Of a stretch of DNA of 64,000 nucleotides, positions 16,413 through 24,645 are shown in pieces. Source of the DNA: CAYMAI01 sp964388445 (lineage in GTDB: Bacteria > 4484-113 > JAGGVC01). Under the pieces are notes generated by a model. It saw only the letters and a program-made list of their open reading frames with translations. It searched no databases and was not told where the DNA came from. Position 1 is the stretch's first letter. Every line of letters starts with the position of its first letter. The DNA lies in NCBI GenBank assembly GCA_964388445.1, contig CAYMAI010000007.1, positions 121,772-185,771 on the forward strand, in the 5' to 3' direction. Made by a program: the position numbers and the translations under genes.

Positions 16413-17369
16413 ATGGCCGTTGCGGCAGCGGATAAAGGTGTTTACTGGCTGAAGGAGCATAAGTGCCCAAACTGCGATTGCAGATTTCAAACGACGCAAA
16501 TCAAAAGTCGCGCATATCAAGTAGTCAAGCGAGATCCCGATTTTTACGTCGAATACACCGGCATTGTTCCTTGGCTATATGATATTGCAGCCTGTCCGGT
16601 TTGCGCATTTTCGGGGGAGGGCAAATCCTGGAAGGATTTTGCTGTTGTGGACAAACGTGGCCTCGATAAGAAACTTAAGGAAATTCGGCCTCTCGATCTG
16701 ACCGAACTATGCGGCGAGCGCTCATACGCTGCGGGCATTCAATCGTTTCAGCTAGCCTATGCTTCTTACGAATTCACAAATGCCACTCTGTACATTCGAG
16801 GCAATTTGGCGCTTAAAGGCAGCTTTTTGGCAAAAGTTGCTCGTGAGCGCGAGTCGAAAGTGTTCGCCGCCGTCGAGAAAGATTTCAAAGAAAAAGCGCT
16901 TGCGCTATTCATCAACAGCTATGAAATAGAACACACCGAAAACACAAAATTCGGAAGCAACGGCATCGCTTACGTTATCGGAGAGCTCGAGCGCCAACGC
17001 GGTGAATATCGTCAGGCGGTAAACTGGTTTTCGCGGGCGTTAATGGATAAAACCTGCCACCCGGTAATAGCCAAACTTGCAAGAGCGCAGTGGGAAGCGG
17101 CCAGATCGCAATATCGAAAATTGATGGGAGTTCAGGAAATGGAAGCGCCCCCGGAAAGGTTATCCGAGCGCGTGGTCCTGAACATATTCAAGGACCAGGC
17201 AGAGTGCCTGGATCAAGCGGCGAAAAAAACGGGCTTATCGCGACAGGAGTTCATCCGGGCATTATTCGACGCGATTAAGGACAGCGGAGTGGAATGGGAA
17301 AAGTTTAACTCCTCCGAATCAATTTCGAAATTGGCGCTTAAAACGGATCATTCAAAAAAATCCGGATGA
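16413..17369 (+). CDS. DUF2225 family protein
   Basis: 318 residues. GGGAGAAAC precedes the ATG. The N-terminal third has the DUF2225 zinc-ribbon-like cysteines CPNC and CPVC with the intervening RDPDFYVEYTGIVPWLYDIAAC region. The middle is helical and TPR-like: GELERQRGEYRQAVNWFSRAL, HPVIAKLARAQWEAAR. The last ~90 residues contain LDQAAKKTGLSRQEFIRALFDAI, a helix-turn-helix or ribbon-helix-helix-like stretch. The family is common in Firmicutes and spirochaetes and its biochemical role is undefined. It is cytoplasmic and ends one base from the convergent FTCD gene. Confidence 0.85.
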   Translation: MAVAAADKGVYWLKEHKCPNCDCRFQTTQIKSRAYQVVKRDPDFYVEYTGIVPWLYDIAACPVCAFSGEGKSWKDFAVVDKRGLDKKLKEIRPLDLTELCGERSYAAGIQSFQLAYASYEFTNATLYIRGNLALKGSFLAKVARERESKVFAAVEKDFKEKALALFINSYEIEHTENTKFGSNGIAYVIGELERQRGEYRQAVNWFSRALMDKTCHPVIAKLARAQWEAARSQYRKLMGVQEMEAPPERLSERVVLNIFKDQAECLDQAAKKTGLSRQEFIRALFDAIKDSGVEWEKFNSSESISKLALKTDHSKKSG

Positions 17370-17370
17370 T

Positions 17371-19098
17371 TCAGTTTTCTTCTTCTTCTTCCTCATCCTT
17401 TTTTGCCGCCTTCTTAAGCTCGCCCTTAAGAGACGACTCGATAAAATCGGCGATTTCCTTTACTCCCGCCCGAGCCTGCGCAATTAGCTTCTCGGCTTCG
17501 GCGCCGGTTTCTTCTTTGAATTTTTTCGCTTTCAGATTGGACAGATTGATTAAAACGTTGTAATAGGCGCCTTCCGCACCTGCAAGCGCCATTTGCGCGG
17601 CGACACCGCCGTCGCTCATCGCATTGGGGTTGCCTTTGGCTGCGGCGATTCGAGCAAGTTCGATAGTCCTAACGCAGTTTTTAAGCGTTTGCAGCGGCAC
17701 AATCGTGGCATGTTTCATCGCCTCTTTCACGGCGGCCTTACGCGCTTCGATTTCTTCTTCCGTACCCTGCGGCATTCGAAACGCCACGAGCAACTTGTTG
17801 AATGCCTCCGTATCGTCGTCAATGGCATCAAGCAGCTTGTCTTTTAAATCTTGAGCTTCGATGGCGGCTGAATTAAGCTCGTCCTTGACGTCAAGAAATT
17901 GCCGCCTGCCTACCGTAAGATTCGGCACCATTGCGGCAAGCCCTGCGCCGGTCGCACCTGCCAGCGCCGCCACGCTCCCGCCGCCCGGAGCGGGCGAATC
18001 GCTCGCTAGTTCGTCCGCAAATTCCCGAAGCGTCATGTTAACGAGAGGCCGCCTCGATTCGTCTATGGCATATTCTACGATTTTCTTTTGCGGATCGAAC
18101 GGTCCGAATTCCTCCAAACCCATACTTTTCACGGCCATATTAATCAACCTTGAAACCGGCGCTCCCTCGCAACGTTTTTGAATGCGCGTAAAAAACCGCC
18201 CGGCTTCCACCATTGCATCGAGCGGCACAAGCCCGACTAGCTCGCTGCCGGTAACTATTAGACCTTGCTCGGCCGCAAGCTCCATTACCTTCACGTAAAC
18301 TTCGTGAAGCGGGGTAACCTTATGGTTGGTAAAATTCATACTCAATTGAGCTATTCCTTGCTCTTCGAGCCACCATCCTACGGCTTTCAGGTTTTTGAAA
18401 AAGCCCGGAACTGTTATTTCGTTTCCCTCCGCGTCGCGTATCAACGTACCGCTATCGTCTCTCTTCGGATACCCGATTTCGCGAATCATTTTTGCAATTC
18501 TATGTACGCGTTTATGGTCTCGGGCGTTGAAGTTGATGTTGTATGCGATAAGAAATTCACGTGCTCCGACCGCGGTGGCGCCTGTTTGCGGGTTGAACGC
18601 GTTAGGCCCGTAATCTGGTTTCCAAAATTCCGTACCCAGTTTATCGGGAAGTGCTTCATACTCGCCTTTGCGGATTTCCGCCAAGTTTCGTCTTTCCGGA
18701 CGGCTCGCCGCATTTTCGTAAAGATAAACCGGGATGCCCAGTTCTTCGCCGACCCGCTTTCCAACAACGCGGGCGAACTCCGCGCATTCCTCCATTGAGA
18801 CTCCCCTAACCGGCACGAACGGACAAACGTCGGTCGCACCCATTCTCGGATGCGCTCCGGAGTGGTGCCTCATGTCAATTACTTCAGCCGCCTTTTTTAC
18901 CGTCCTGAACGCGGCTTCCATCACCGGCTCCGGTTCGCCGGCGAATGTGATCACGGTCCGATTCGTATCTTTTCCAGGATCGGAATCGAGCAAAACCGCA
19001 CCGTCAACGGAGCGGATTTCCGCTAAAACGGCTTCTATTTTTTTCGCGTCCCTTCCCTCGCTGATATTCGGGACGCACTCAACGACTCGTCTTTCCAT
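17371..19098 (-). CDS. ftcD: Glutamate formiminotransferase - formiminotetrahydrofolate cyclodeaminase fusion
   Basis: 575 residues from the ATG at 19098 (GGAGAT upstream); an ATG 21 nt earlier overlaps that site. The N-terminal formiminotransferase begins VVECVPNISEGRD and contains HHSGAHPRMGATDVCPF, the conserved histidines and Arg of the active site. The C-terminal cyclodeaminase (~residues 375-560) shows DSPAPGGGSVAALAGATGAGL and MSDGGVAAQMALAGAEGA. Together they move the formimino group from formiminoglutamate to tetrahydrofolate and then release ammonia to give methenyl-THF, linking histidine breakdown to one-carbon metabolism. No hut genes are nearby. The end is a Lys/Glu-rich tail with six consecutive acidic residues. 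Confidence 0.93.
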   Translation of the reverse strand: MERRVVECVPNISEGRDAKKIEAVLAEIRSVDGAVLLDSDPGKDTNRTVITFAGEPEPVMEAAFRTVKKAAEVIDMRHHSGAHPRMGATDVCPFVPVRGVSMEECAEFARVVGKRVGEELGIPVYLYENAASRPERRNLAEIRKGEYEALPDKLGTEFWKPDYGPNAFNPQTGATAVGAREFLIAYNINFNARDHKRVHRIAKMIREIGYPKRDDSGTLIRDAEGNEITVPGFFKNLKAVGWWLEEQGIAQLSMNFTNHKVTPLHEVYVKVMELAAEQGLIVTGSELVGLVPLDAMVEAGRFFTRIQKRCEGAPVSRLINMAVKSMGLEEFGPFDPQKKIVEYAIDESRRPLVNMTLREFADELASDSPAPGGGSVAALAGATGAGLAAMVPNLTVGRRQFLDVKDELNSAAIEAQDLKDKLLDAIDDDTEAFNKLLVAFRMPQGTEEEIEARKAAVKEAMKHATIVPLQTLKNCVRTIELARIAAAKGNPNAMSDGGVAAQMALAGAEGAYYNVLINLSNLKAKKFKEETGAEAEKLIAQARAGVKEIADFIESSLKGELKKAAKKDEEEEEEN

Positions 19099-19248
19099 AT
19101 GGATCTCCGCAAAATACATGACGCCATGAACTGCCGCGCGCCGTGTTTTACTTTACCTGATAAGCGCTTTTCGCGCGACTTTGTTGCAGGCTTGATACCG
19201 AATGGAGAAAAGAAGATTGCATTCGCTTTGCGCCTCATGCCTCCCTTC

Positions 19249-19278
19249 TTGACACTTCAAGGCTGGAGCGGATAAAAT
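19249..19278 (+). promoter_or_regulatory. Sigma-70-type promoter of the HTH-receiver gene
   Basis: TTGACA at 19249-19254, 18-nt spacer, TAAAAT at 19273-19278, 24 nt upstream of the ATG at 19303. This is one of the best promoters in the window. Confidence 0.75.
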
Positions 19279-19302
19279 CGAGCTTCGATTTCGAGGCTTG
19301 GA

Positions 19303-19893
19303 ATGTCAAAAAAGGTTTTTACGACCACGGAAGCGGCACGCGTATGCCACGTTGAACGCGCAACTATAATCCGCTGGATTGATGTCGGCATACTTAAAGC
19401 CTTCAAGACGCCAACCGGAAGAAACAAGATTCTCGTCGAAGATTTGGTGGACTTATTGAAAAAGAACGGAATGCCGATTCCGGACGACCTGACAGGCTTC
19501 GCAAAACCGATCGTTTATGTAGTAGACGATGAAGACGATTTCCTCTTTTTGCTTGAAGAGCGGCTTATGGGCGAAAACCGAAGCGCTCCTTTTGAGCTTC
19601 TGACATTTAAGAACGGCTTCGATGCGTTGATGGCGATTGGCCGTGAATGCCCGGACGTCCTTATTACAGACATAAGGATGCCTGAAATGAACGGCTACGA
19701 GCTCTGCAAAAAACTGAAAGAAAACGGCGATACGCACTTTATGAAGATAATCATTATCTCCGGATATCTCGACGCCGAGCTTGGAAAATTCAAGGCCGAA
19801 AATCTTGCCGACGCATATCTTGAAAAACCGATTGATTTCGTAAGGCTGCGTGAGCTTTTAAGCGAATACACCGGTTGCGCGGTAAGCGCATAA
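19303..19893 (+). CDS. HTH (excisionase/BldC-like) - receiver domain protein
   Basis: 196 residues. Residues 5-55 form a MerR-like helix-turn-helix of the excisionase/BldC type: FTTTEAARVCHVERATIIRW and DVGILKAFKTPTGRNKI. Residues ~68-190 are a receiver domain with D75-D76 acidic pocket, phospho-acceptor D123 (LITDIRMPEMNG) and K175 (LEKPID). The order, DNA-binding domain first and receiver last, is the reverse of most response regulators. It is probably a cytoplasmic transcription regulator controlled by phosphorylation. No kinase is adjacent. A consensus promoter at 19249 drives it alone. Confidence 0.88.
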   Translation: MSKKVFTTTEAARVCHVERATIIRWIDVGILKAFKTPTGRNKILVEDLVDLLKKNGMPIPDDLTGFAKPIVYVVDDEDDFLFLLEERLMGENRSAPFELLTFKNGFDALMAIGRECPDVLITDIRMPEMNGYELCKKLKENGDTHFMKIIIISGYLDAELGKFKAENLADAYLEKPIDFVRLRELLSEYTGCAVSA

Positions 19894-19939
19894 CAAAGTA
19901 CGCCGCAAATGCCGTTCAACAATTAAGCCTGAATAATTC

Positions 19940-21646
19940 TCAGCCGTTCATCAGCTCTTCTACGCGGCTAACCGGGATGGTTCCGTGGTCGATAAGTGCA
20001 TCGTGAAACGCCTTGAGATTGAAGTTTCTGCCCAGCTTTTTCTTCAGCCTGTCCCTCAGATCCAAAACGAGGTGCTTCCCGAGGATATAGCTCATCGGCT
20101 GCGTAGGTGACATGCAATAACGGCGGACTTCCACCTCCGCATTCGGCCTTTCAAGATGGGCTTTTTCAACCAAGAAATCCACCGCTTCATTTGCGGACAT
20201 ACCGCGAGTGTGCAATGAAACGTCGATCATCACTCGACAGGCGCGCCAAAGCTGGTCTTTAAGCTGTAACAGCCGAACGCGCGGATCGGCATAAAATCCT
20301 TGCTCGTACATCATTTCTTCGCAGTAAAGCGCCCACCCCTCCGCAAATACGCTCGTGTGGTGCATGTGCCTCCAAATACGATTTTTCATATTCGCTCGCG
20401 TAAGCTGAAGATGATGTCCGGGATAGGCTTCATGAAGGGCAGTTACCACGATTCCATACTTGCTGTGACCTTCGAGCTGCTCTTTGGCGCGGTCTCTGGG
20501 CGTACCTTTCGAAACCGTAGTAACCCAGAAAATACCGATTTGCTCTTTTTCGTATAGACCGGGCATCAGATATGCCGCATAAGGAATAAGCGGTTTTGCA
20601 AAATCCGGCGTTTCGATTACCTTTATGACTTCGGAAGGAGGAAAGGACACAAGGTCTCTAGATTTCACGAATTGTCTTGCCCTTTGCATTTCTTTTGCGT
20701 AATAACCAACAAGCGCGGCGTTGGATGGATGATCCGTTTTAAGTTCTGCAACGATTGCCTCCCAGCTCTTGGATTTGTCGATTTCCTTCGCCAACTTTGT
20801 CATTTGGGAAATCGTCGATTTGAATACCTTATCTCCGAGCTTATACAGCGAATCGGAATCGAAAGGTACCTCGTGATATTTCTTAAGGCGTTTGTTGAAA
20901 CGCGATTTTCCGGCGCGCCATTCGCCTTTGGACTTGGGAAGCAGCTCTTTTTGAAGCCATTCGATGTAGGAATCGAGAGAACGAACGGCCGCGTCACAAG
21001 CTTTAAAAAGCCTCTTTGAGCGTTTCGAATCGAGATTTCCGGCAAATGTTCTGAGAGTCGAATCGAAAAAAAACTTTGCACCGTGCGCACTCATAATCGC
21101 GCTTTCGGTATATAGCGCAGGCGGGTTTTCGAGGTTCTTTTTTCCGAGTTCCAACTGCTTACTCAGCCCTTCAGTACGAGCAATGATTCCGTCCGCGCGT
21201 TTGATTAAGTCCTCGCCGCCGCGAGTTAAAATCACGTAGTTACCATACATGACTTCCTGAAAATACATTGAAGGCGAGCGTTTCCATTCCGGACGGTTTT
21301 TAAGTTCGTCGATTTCAAGTTCGAGCAGGTTGAGCGCGAGCGAGCGATCGACCCTGTTGTCGAGATTTAGCTTCGCTGCAGGTATTGCCCTGAACTTTGT
21401 GTAGTAATCTTCAAGTTTAGATTGGTACTTACGAAAAAACTGCGGCGTAGGATTTGAAAGCATCGAATCGTATTGCTCAAGTCCCATATAAGTGCCGTAA
21501 GTCGGAAAGCTCTTAAATACGAATTTTTCGTATTGACGGCACAGCGTTTCGAAAGACTTGTCAAACGCGTCCGATTTCAGCTTGGAATTTGACGATAAAC
21601 CAGTGGGAGATTTCGATCCAGCGGATTTCTTGCGATTTTCTGTCAT
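19940..21646 (-). CDS. DUF885 family protein, putative metallopeptidase
   Basis: 568 residues from the ATG at 21646 (GGAG upstream); the open frame continues 213 nt further but that part has composition unlike protein-coding sequence and lacks a ribosome site. The core matches DUF885: FKSFPTYGTYMGLEQYD near the N-terminus, then the signature ALHEAYPGHHLQLTR, followed by VFAEGWALYCEEMM. HE...GHH and the downstream EGWA glutamate resemble the zinc site of gluzincin peptidases, so a metallopeptidase role is inferred. No signal peptide is seen, so the protein is probably cytoplasmic. Confidence 0.85.
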   Translation of the reverse strand: MTENRKKSAGSKSPTGLSSNSKLKSDAFDKSFETLCRQYEKFVFKSFPTYGTYMGLEQYDSMLSNPTPQFFRKYQSKLEDYYTKFRAIPAAKLNLDNRVDRSLALNLLELEIDELKNRPEWKRSPSMYFQEVMYGNYVILTRGGEDLIKRADGIIARTEGLSKQLELGKKNLENPPALYTESAIMSAHGAKFFFDSTLRTFAGNLDSKRSKRLFKACDAAVRSLDSYIEWLQKELLPKSKGEWRAGKSRFNKRLKKYHEVPFDSDSLYKLGDKVFKSTISQMTKLAKEIDKSKSWEAIVAELKTDHPSNAALVGYYAKEMQRARQFVKSRDLVSFPPSEVIKVIETPDFAKPLIPYAAYLMPGLYEKEQIGIFWVTTVSKGTPRDRAKEQLEGHSKYGIVVTALHEAYPGHHLQLTRANMKNRIWRHMHHTSVFAEGWALYCEEMMYEQGFYADPRVRLLQLKDQLWRACRVMIDVSLHTRGMSANEAVDFLVEKAHLERPNAEVEVRRYCMSPTQPMSYILGKHLVLDLRDRLKKKLGRNFNLKAFHDALIDHGTIPVSRVEELMNG

Positions 21647-21791
21647 AAAAAAGCTCCAAAAGCAAATTGCGCATTGCCAAAAGCAAAGCGCAGTGCGGAT
21701 ATTACCACACTCCAATTCGCTCTTGGCTGAGCGCCGCCAAAATTCCCCAGCCTCATTACCATAATCGTGTATTATTCCATCGGGTGATTGT

Positions 21792-22811
21792 ATGAACGAG
21801 AGGCTTTCTGAATTGCTTGAAGGGCTGACCCGGTTTAGGCAAGGCGAGTTCACCATCAAACGCGAGCTGTTCGAAGAACTTGCCGAAAAAGGTCAAACGC
21901 CAAAAGTGCTTTTCATAGGCTGTTGCGACAGCAGATATACTCCGGAGCGTGTTTTGGACACTCTTCCCGGCATGCTGTTTATCCACAGAAACATAGGGGC
22001 ACTCGTGCCGCCTTACGAAAGTTACACGCGAACCGCTGGTACCGATGCGGCAATTGAATTCGCCGTTAAACATCTCGGTATCGAGCACATTATAGTCTGC
22101 GGTCATACGCATTGCGGTGCCGTGGAAGCCGTTATGAACATCGAAAACATCCCCGCAGATTCCGCTCTCAGACTTTGGCTAAGCTACGGCCAAAATGCCC
22201 CGTTTGCCGCAGAATCTAGATTGTCGGTACGTGGCGCCGTGCCATTCGACAAAAGCCTGCTTGCAGAGGAAACAGAGCGAGAGTTCGTCAGAATCGCACT
22301 TGCCAACTTGCTAACCTATGATTTCGTTCGCGAAAAGGTAGAAAACGGCCTTCTTGAATTGCACGGCTGGCGCTTTCATATAAGGTCTGCAGAGCTGGAA
22401 GTAATGGAAGCTGAAACGGGCGAATTTCACTCCGCAGGCATTTATGTCCCCGAAGAGGCAATGAAGGATGAAAGCTCTGCCCAAAGTGGAGAGGAATTCT
22501 CACCCTCGAGTGAGGTTGCCTTCGAAGAACCATTGCCGAGAATCGAAACTGAGGAAGCAAAGCCAATTGCGGCCGATAAGCATTTAGGTACGGATGAAGA
22601 AATTATAGAATTGTCCGATCATACCGATAGCGATTTAACTTTTGCCGATAAGTCCGAATCGAGTGCAAGTCCGGTAGAGAATGAAACTCTCGAAGTGCCG
22701 GCTCATAACGATACTTTGGAAACCGGATTCAAAATTCCTGAAAGCCTCAAAAAGAATGCTGAAAACGTAAAAACCGTTTTCGAGAGATGGCTGCGGGAAA
22801 ACATTAAGTAG
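21792..22811 (+). CDS. Beta-class carbonic anhydrase with long acidic C-terminal extension
   Basis: 339 residues, against about 200-220 for the family. The catalytic domain (1-220) has zinc ligands C44 (CCDSR, with the D46-R48 dyad), H105 and C108 (GHTHCG). It hydrates CO2 to bicarbonate. Residues ~225-315 form an acidic, Ser/Glu-rich low-complexity extension (e.g. DESSAQSGEEFSPSSE), and the last ~25 residues can form an amphipathic helix (ESLKKNAENVKTVFERWL). GGGTG precedes the ATG. No transporter or carboxysome gene is adjacent. The extension may mediate binding to a partner. Confidence 0.92.
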   Translation: MNERLSELLEGLTRFRQGEFTIKRELFEELAEKGQTPKVLFIGCCDSRYTPERVLDTLPGMLFIHRNIGALVPPYESYTRTAGTDAAIEFAVKHLGIEHIIVCGHTHCGAVEAVMNIENIPADSALRLWLSYGQNAPFAAESRLSVRGAVPFDKSLLAEETEREFVRIALANLLTYDFVREKVENGLLELHGWRFHIRSAELEVMEAETGEFHSAGIYVPEEAMKDESSAQSGEEFSPSSEVAFEEPLPRIETEEAKPIAADKHLGTDEEIIELSDHTDSDLTFADKSESSASPVENETLEVPAHNDTLETGFKIPESLKKNAENVKTVFERWLRENIK

Positions 22812-22845
22812 CAAAATTTTTCTGCCCAGCGGATGCAATGGGCCG

Positions 22846-23883
22846 CTAGTCGGGAGCACTATCGGACGCTTTTCGTTCGAGCCAGTCGAATTCTTTTTCA
22901 CCGGCATAATCCAGTTTCTTAAGCACAATAACCGAAATAGATATCCCTCCTACAATGGCGATTGCGGCGGCGATAAGCACGAATATCGATACCAGCCATA
23001 GTGTATTCGAGGATTTGGTTGCGGCTTCGTTTGCTTTGTCGATTGCAGCGGAAGCAACTTTATCTGCGTCTTTAAGCAAATCCGCACTTGCCCGTTTTCT
23101 AACTTCTGATACAAGACCTAGTTCCCCAAGCGACCTAATGTAAACTTCCAAGGCTTTTTTGAATTCCTTTGCTTTTTCCCTCGCTGCTGACGCTTGAGAT
23201 TCGCCGCCGGCTCCCGCCGCCTCAAACGACTTGAGCCTTTCCTCAATTGTGCCGAAAGCATTCATTTCGGCCGAAATTGCAACGGGTATTCTGCTAGCCG
23301 CAGCTGCAAAATAGCTCGATGTAAGTGTTTCGGCCAAAGATTTCGCCTCGAATGCCGCTTGCAGCTTTGCAGGTTTGGTTTGATTAATCGATGCAAACTC
23401 AATAAGTTTATTTAAGGATGCCAAAAATTCCTTTCCGGCTGTTTCCGCTTCGGATTGACTTTGGCGAACCGCGTAGGCAGATTTCTTTATGTCTTCAATA
23501 ACAAGTCCGTAAGTTGTAACTTTTTTTTCAATTTTTTCGATTTCGCCGAAAAAACTTCCGCTGGACGCGCCGTTAGTCCCTAAGCTTCTCGCATCCTCAA
23601 TGCTACGTTTGATTGCCGCAAAAGCTTTTTCTGCTTCCCTTAAATCGAACTCCAAGCCGGAATATTCGTAAAGAGCCGAACAATCGACCATTTTCGCGAT
23701 GTTTTTTTCTATCGAAAGTGAAATCGAGAATTCCCTTTCATACGACCACTTTTGGCTGGTCGCTCTGCGTTCAAGAAATTCTACCGAACCGATCATCAAT
23801 GCGGCGCACAACGCGACGATCGCAGCCATGCTGCCGAGTCCGACACCTACCGCTTTACGAATGAAGTTAACGTCCTTTTTCAT
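22846..23883 (-). CDS. Membrane protein with large helical extracytoplasmic sensor-like domain, no output domain
   Basis: 345 residues. Transmembrane helices lie at ~14-34 and ~293-320. The ~255 residues between them are almost entirely helical, e.g. EKAFAAIKRSIEDARSL, KKALEVYIRSLGELGLVSEV, and resemble the helical ligand-binding domains (HBM/four-helix type) of chemoreceptors. Only ~25 residues follow the second helix, so HAMP, signalling and kinase domains are absent. It could be a truncated receptor, a ligand-binding partner of another protein, or an independent envelope protein. The small barrel gene lies 22 nt upstream on the same strand, so the two are probably co-transcribed. Confidence 0.72.
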   Translation of the reverse strand: MKKDVNFIRKAVGVGLGSMAAIVALCAALMIGSVEFLERRATSQKWSYEREFSISLSIEKNIAKMVDCSALYEYSGLEFDLREAEKAFAAIKRSIEDARSLGTNGASSGSFFGEIEKIEKKVTTYGLVIEDIKKSAYAVRQSQSEAETAGKEFLASLNKLIEFASINQTKPAKLQAAFEAKSLAETLTSSYFAAAASRIPVAISAEMNAFGTIEERLKSFEAAGAGGESQASAAREKAKEFKKALEVYIRSLGELGLVSEVRKRASADLLKDADKVASAAIDKANEAATKSSNTLWLVSIFVLIAAAIAIVGGISISVIVLKKLDYAGEKEFDWLERKASDSAPD

Positions 23884-23905
23884 ACTCGATTATCTGGCGA
23901 AAATC

Positions 23906-24541
23906 TCACCAAACTTTGAAGAGAATACCGGCTGACCAGAACGATGGATTAACACCGCCTACCTTTGCAATATAGTCGTAACGAACGTTCAACACCACAC
24001 TTTCGTTAATTTCCACTCCCAGCGCTGCGTTCGCCCCCCCGGTCAAAGATGTGCCCGGCGGATCCCTTGGCGCTTGTCCTTGTGAAGGCAAATGAGCAGT
24101 GCCGTATCCAGGCGTTAAAAACATATACGGACCTGCGTGGAATTCGACAAAAGGAACACTATTTGAAGACTGTGGATCGACAAAGTTATGGTGAACTCCG
24201 CCAGTCAATCCTAAAATAACAGCCTCGAGGCCGTCGTTTTCGTAATATTTAAACACGAAGTCAGCATCGAATCTGGTAATTTCCGTTTCGGGACGGAAAA
24301 GTGAAACGCCGAATCCCGGTCTTCCACCGCCGTAAAAACCTCGAAATACTCCGCTGGAAGGCTCGGAATATCCGCCTGTAATTGCAAGCGAATATCTTTT
24401 TCCGAACAGCTTGATTTTTCCGTCCGGGTAATCTTCTTCGTACTGCGATTCCAGAGTGTCATCTTCACTGGCAACTGCTGGCATTACGGCGTTTGCATAG
24501 GTCATCAAACAAACGGCAATCGCAAACAAAATTTTGGCCAA
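23906..24541 (-). CDS. Small outer-membrane beta-barrel-like protein
   Basis: 211 residues. The signal peptide (1-25, ending AVAS-ED) is followed by alternating hydrophobic strands: YSLAITGGYSEP, FDADFVFKYYE, FVEFHAGPYMFL, ESVVLNVRYDYIA and SAGILFKVW. The last residue is Trp, the usual signal for outer-membrane barrel insertion. The size suits an eight-stranded barrel (OmpA/OmpW-like). Ligand is unknown. Its downstream neighbour is the helical sensor-like protein, and the S55-like gene is divergent. Confidence 0.78.
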   Translation of the reverse strand: MAKILFAIAVCLMTYANAVMPAVASEDDTLESQYEEDYPDGKIKLFGKRYSLAITGGYSEPSSGVFRGFYGGGRPGFGVSLFRPETEITRFDADFVFKYYENDGLEAVILGLTGGVHHNFVDPQSSNSVPFVEFHAGPYMFLTPGYGTAHLPSQGQAPRDPPGTSLTGGANAALGVEINESVVLNVRYDYIAKVGGVNPSFWSAGILFKVW

Positions 24542-24645
24542 TGCTTTCTCCTCGAGTCCTTTTCCGCTCTAGGTAATGCCTGAAGAAGATTCTTGTTTGA
24601 GCCGCGGCTGCCCGCGTGATAACATTCGAACCCTCAGGAATGACT

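Noticed and set aside
21647..21859. N-terminal extension of the DUF885 protein
   Set aside because: The extra 71 residues have no ribosome site at their start, while the ATG at 21646 has GGAG.
24601..24645. Possible tRNA T-arm (TTCGAACCC) before the S55-like gene
   Set aside because: No acceptor stem, D-arm or anticodon arm can be drawn around it.
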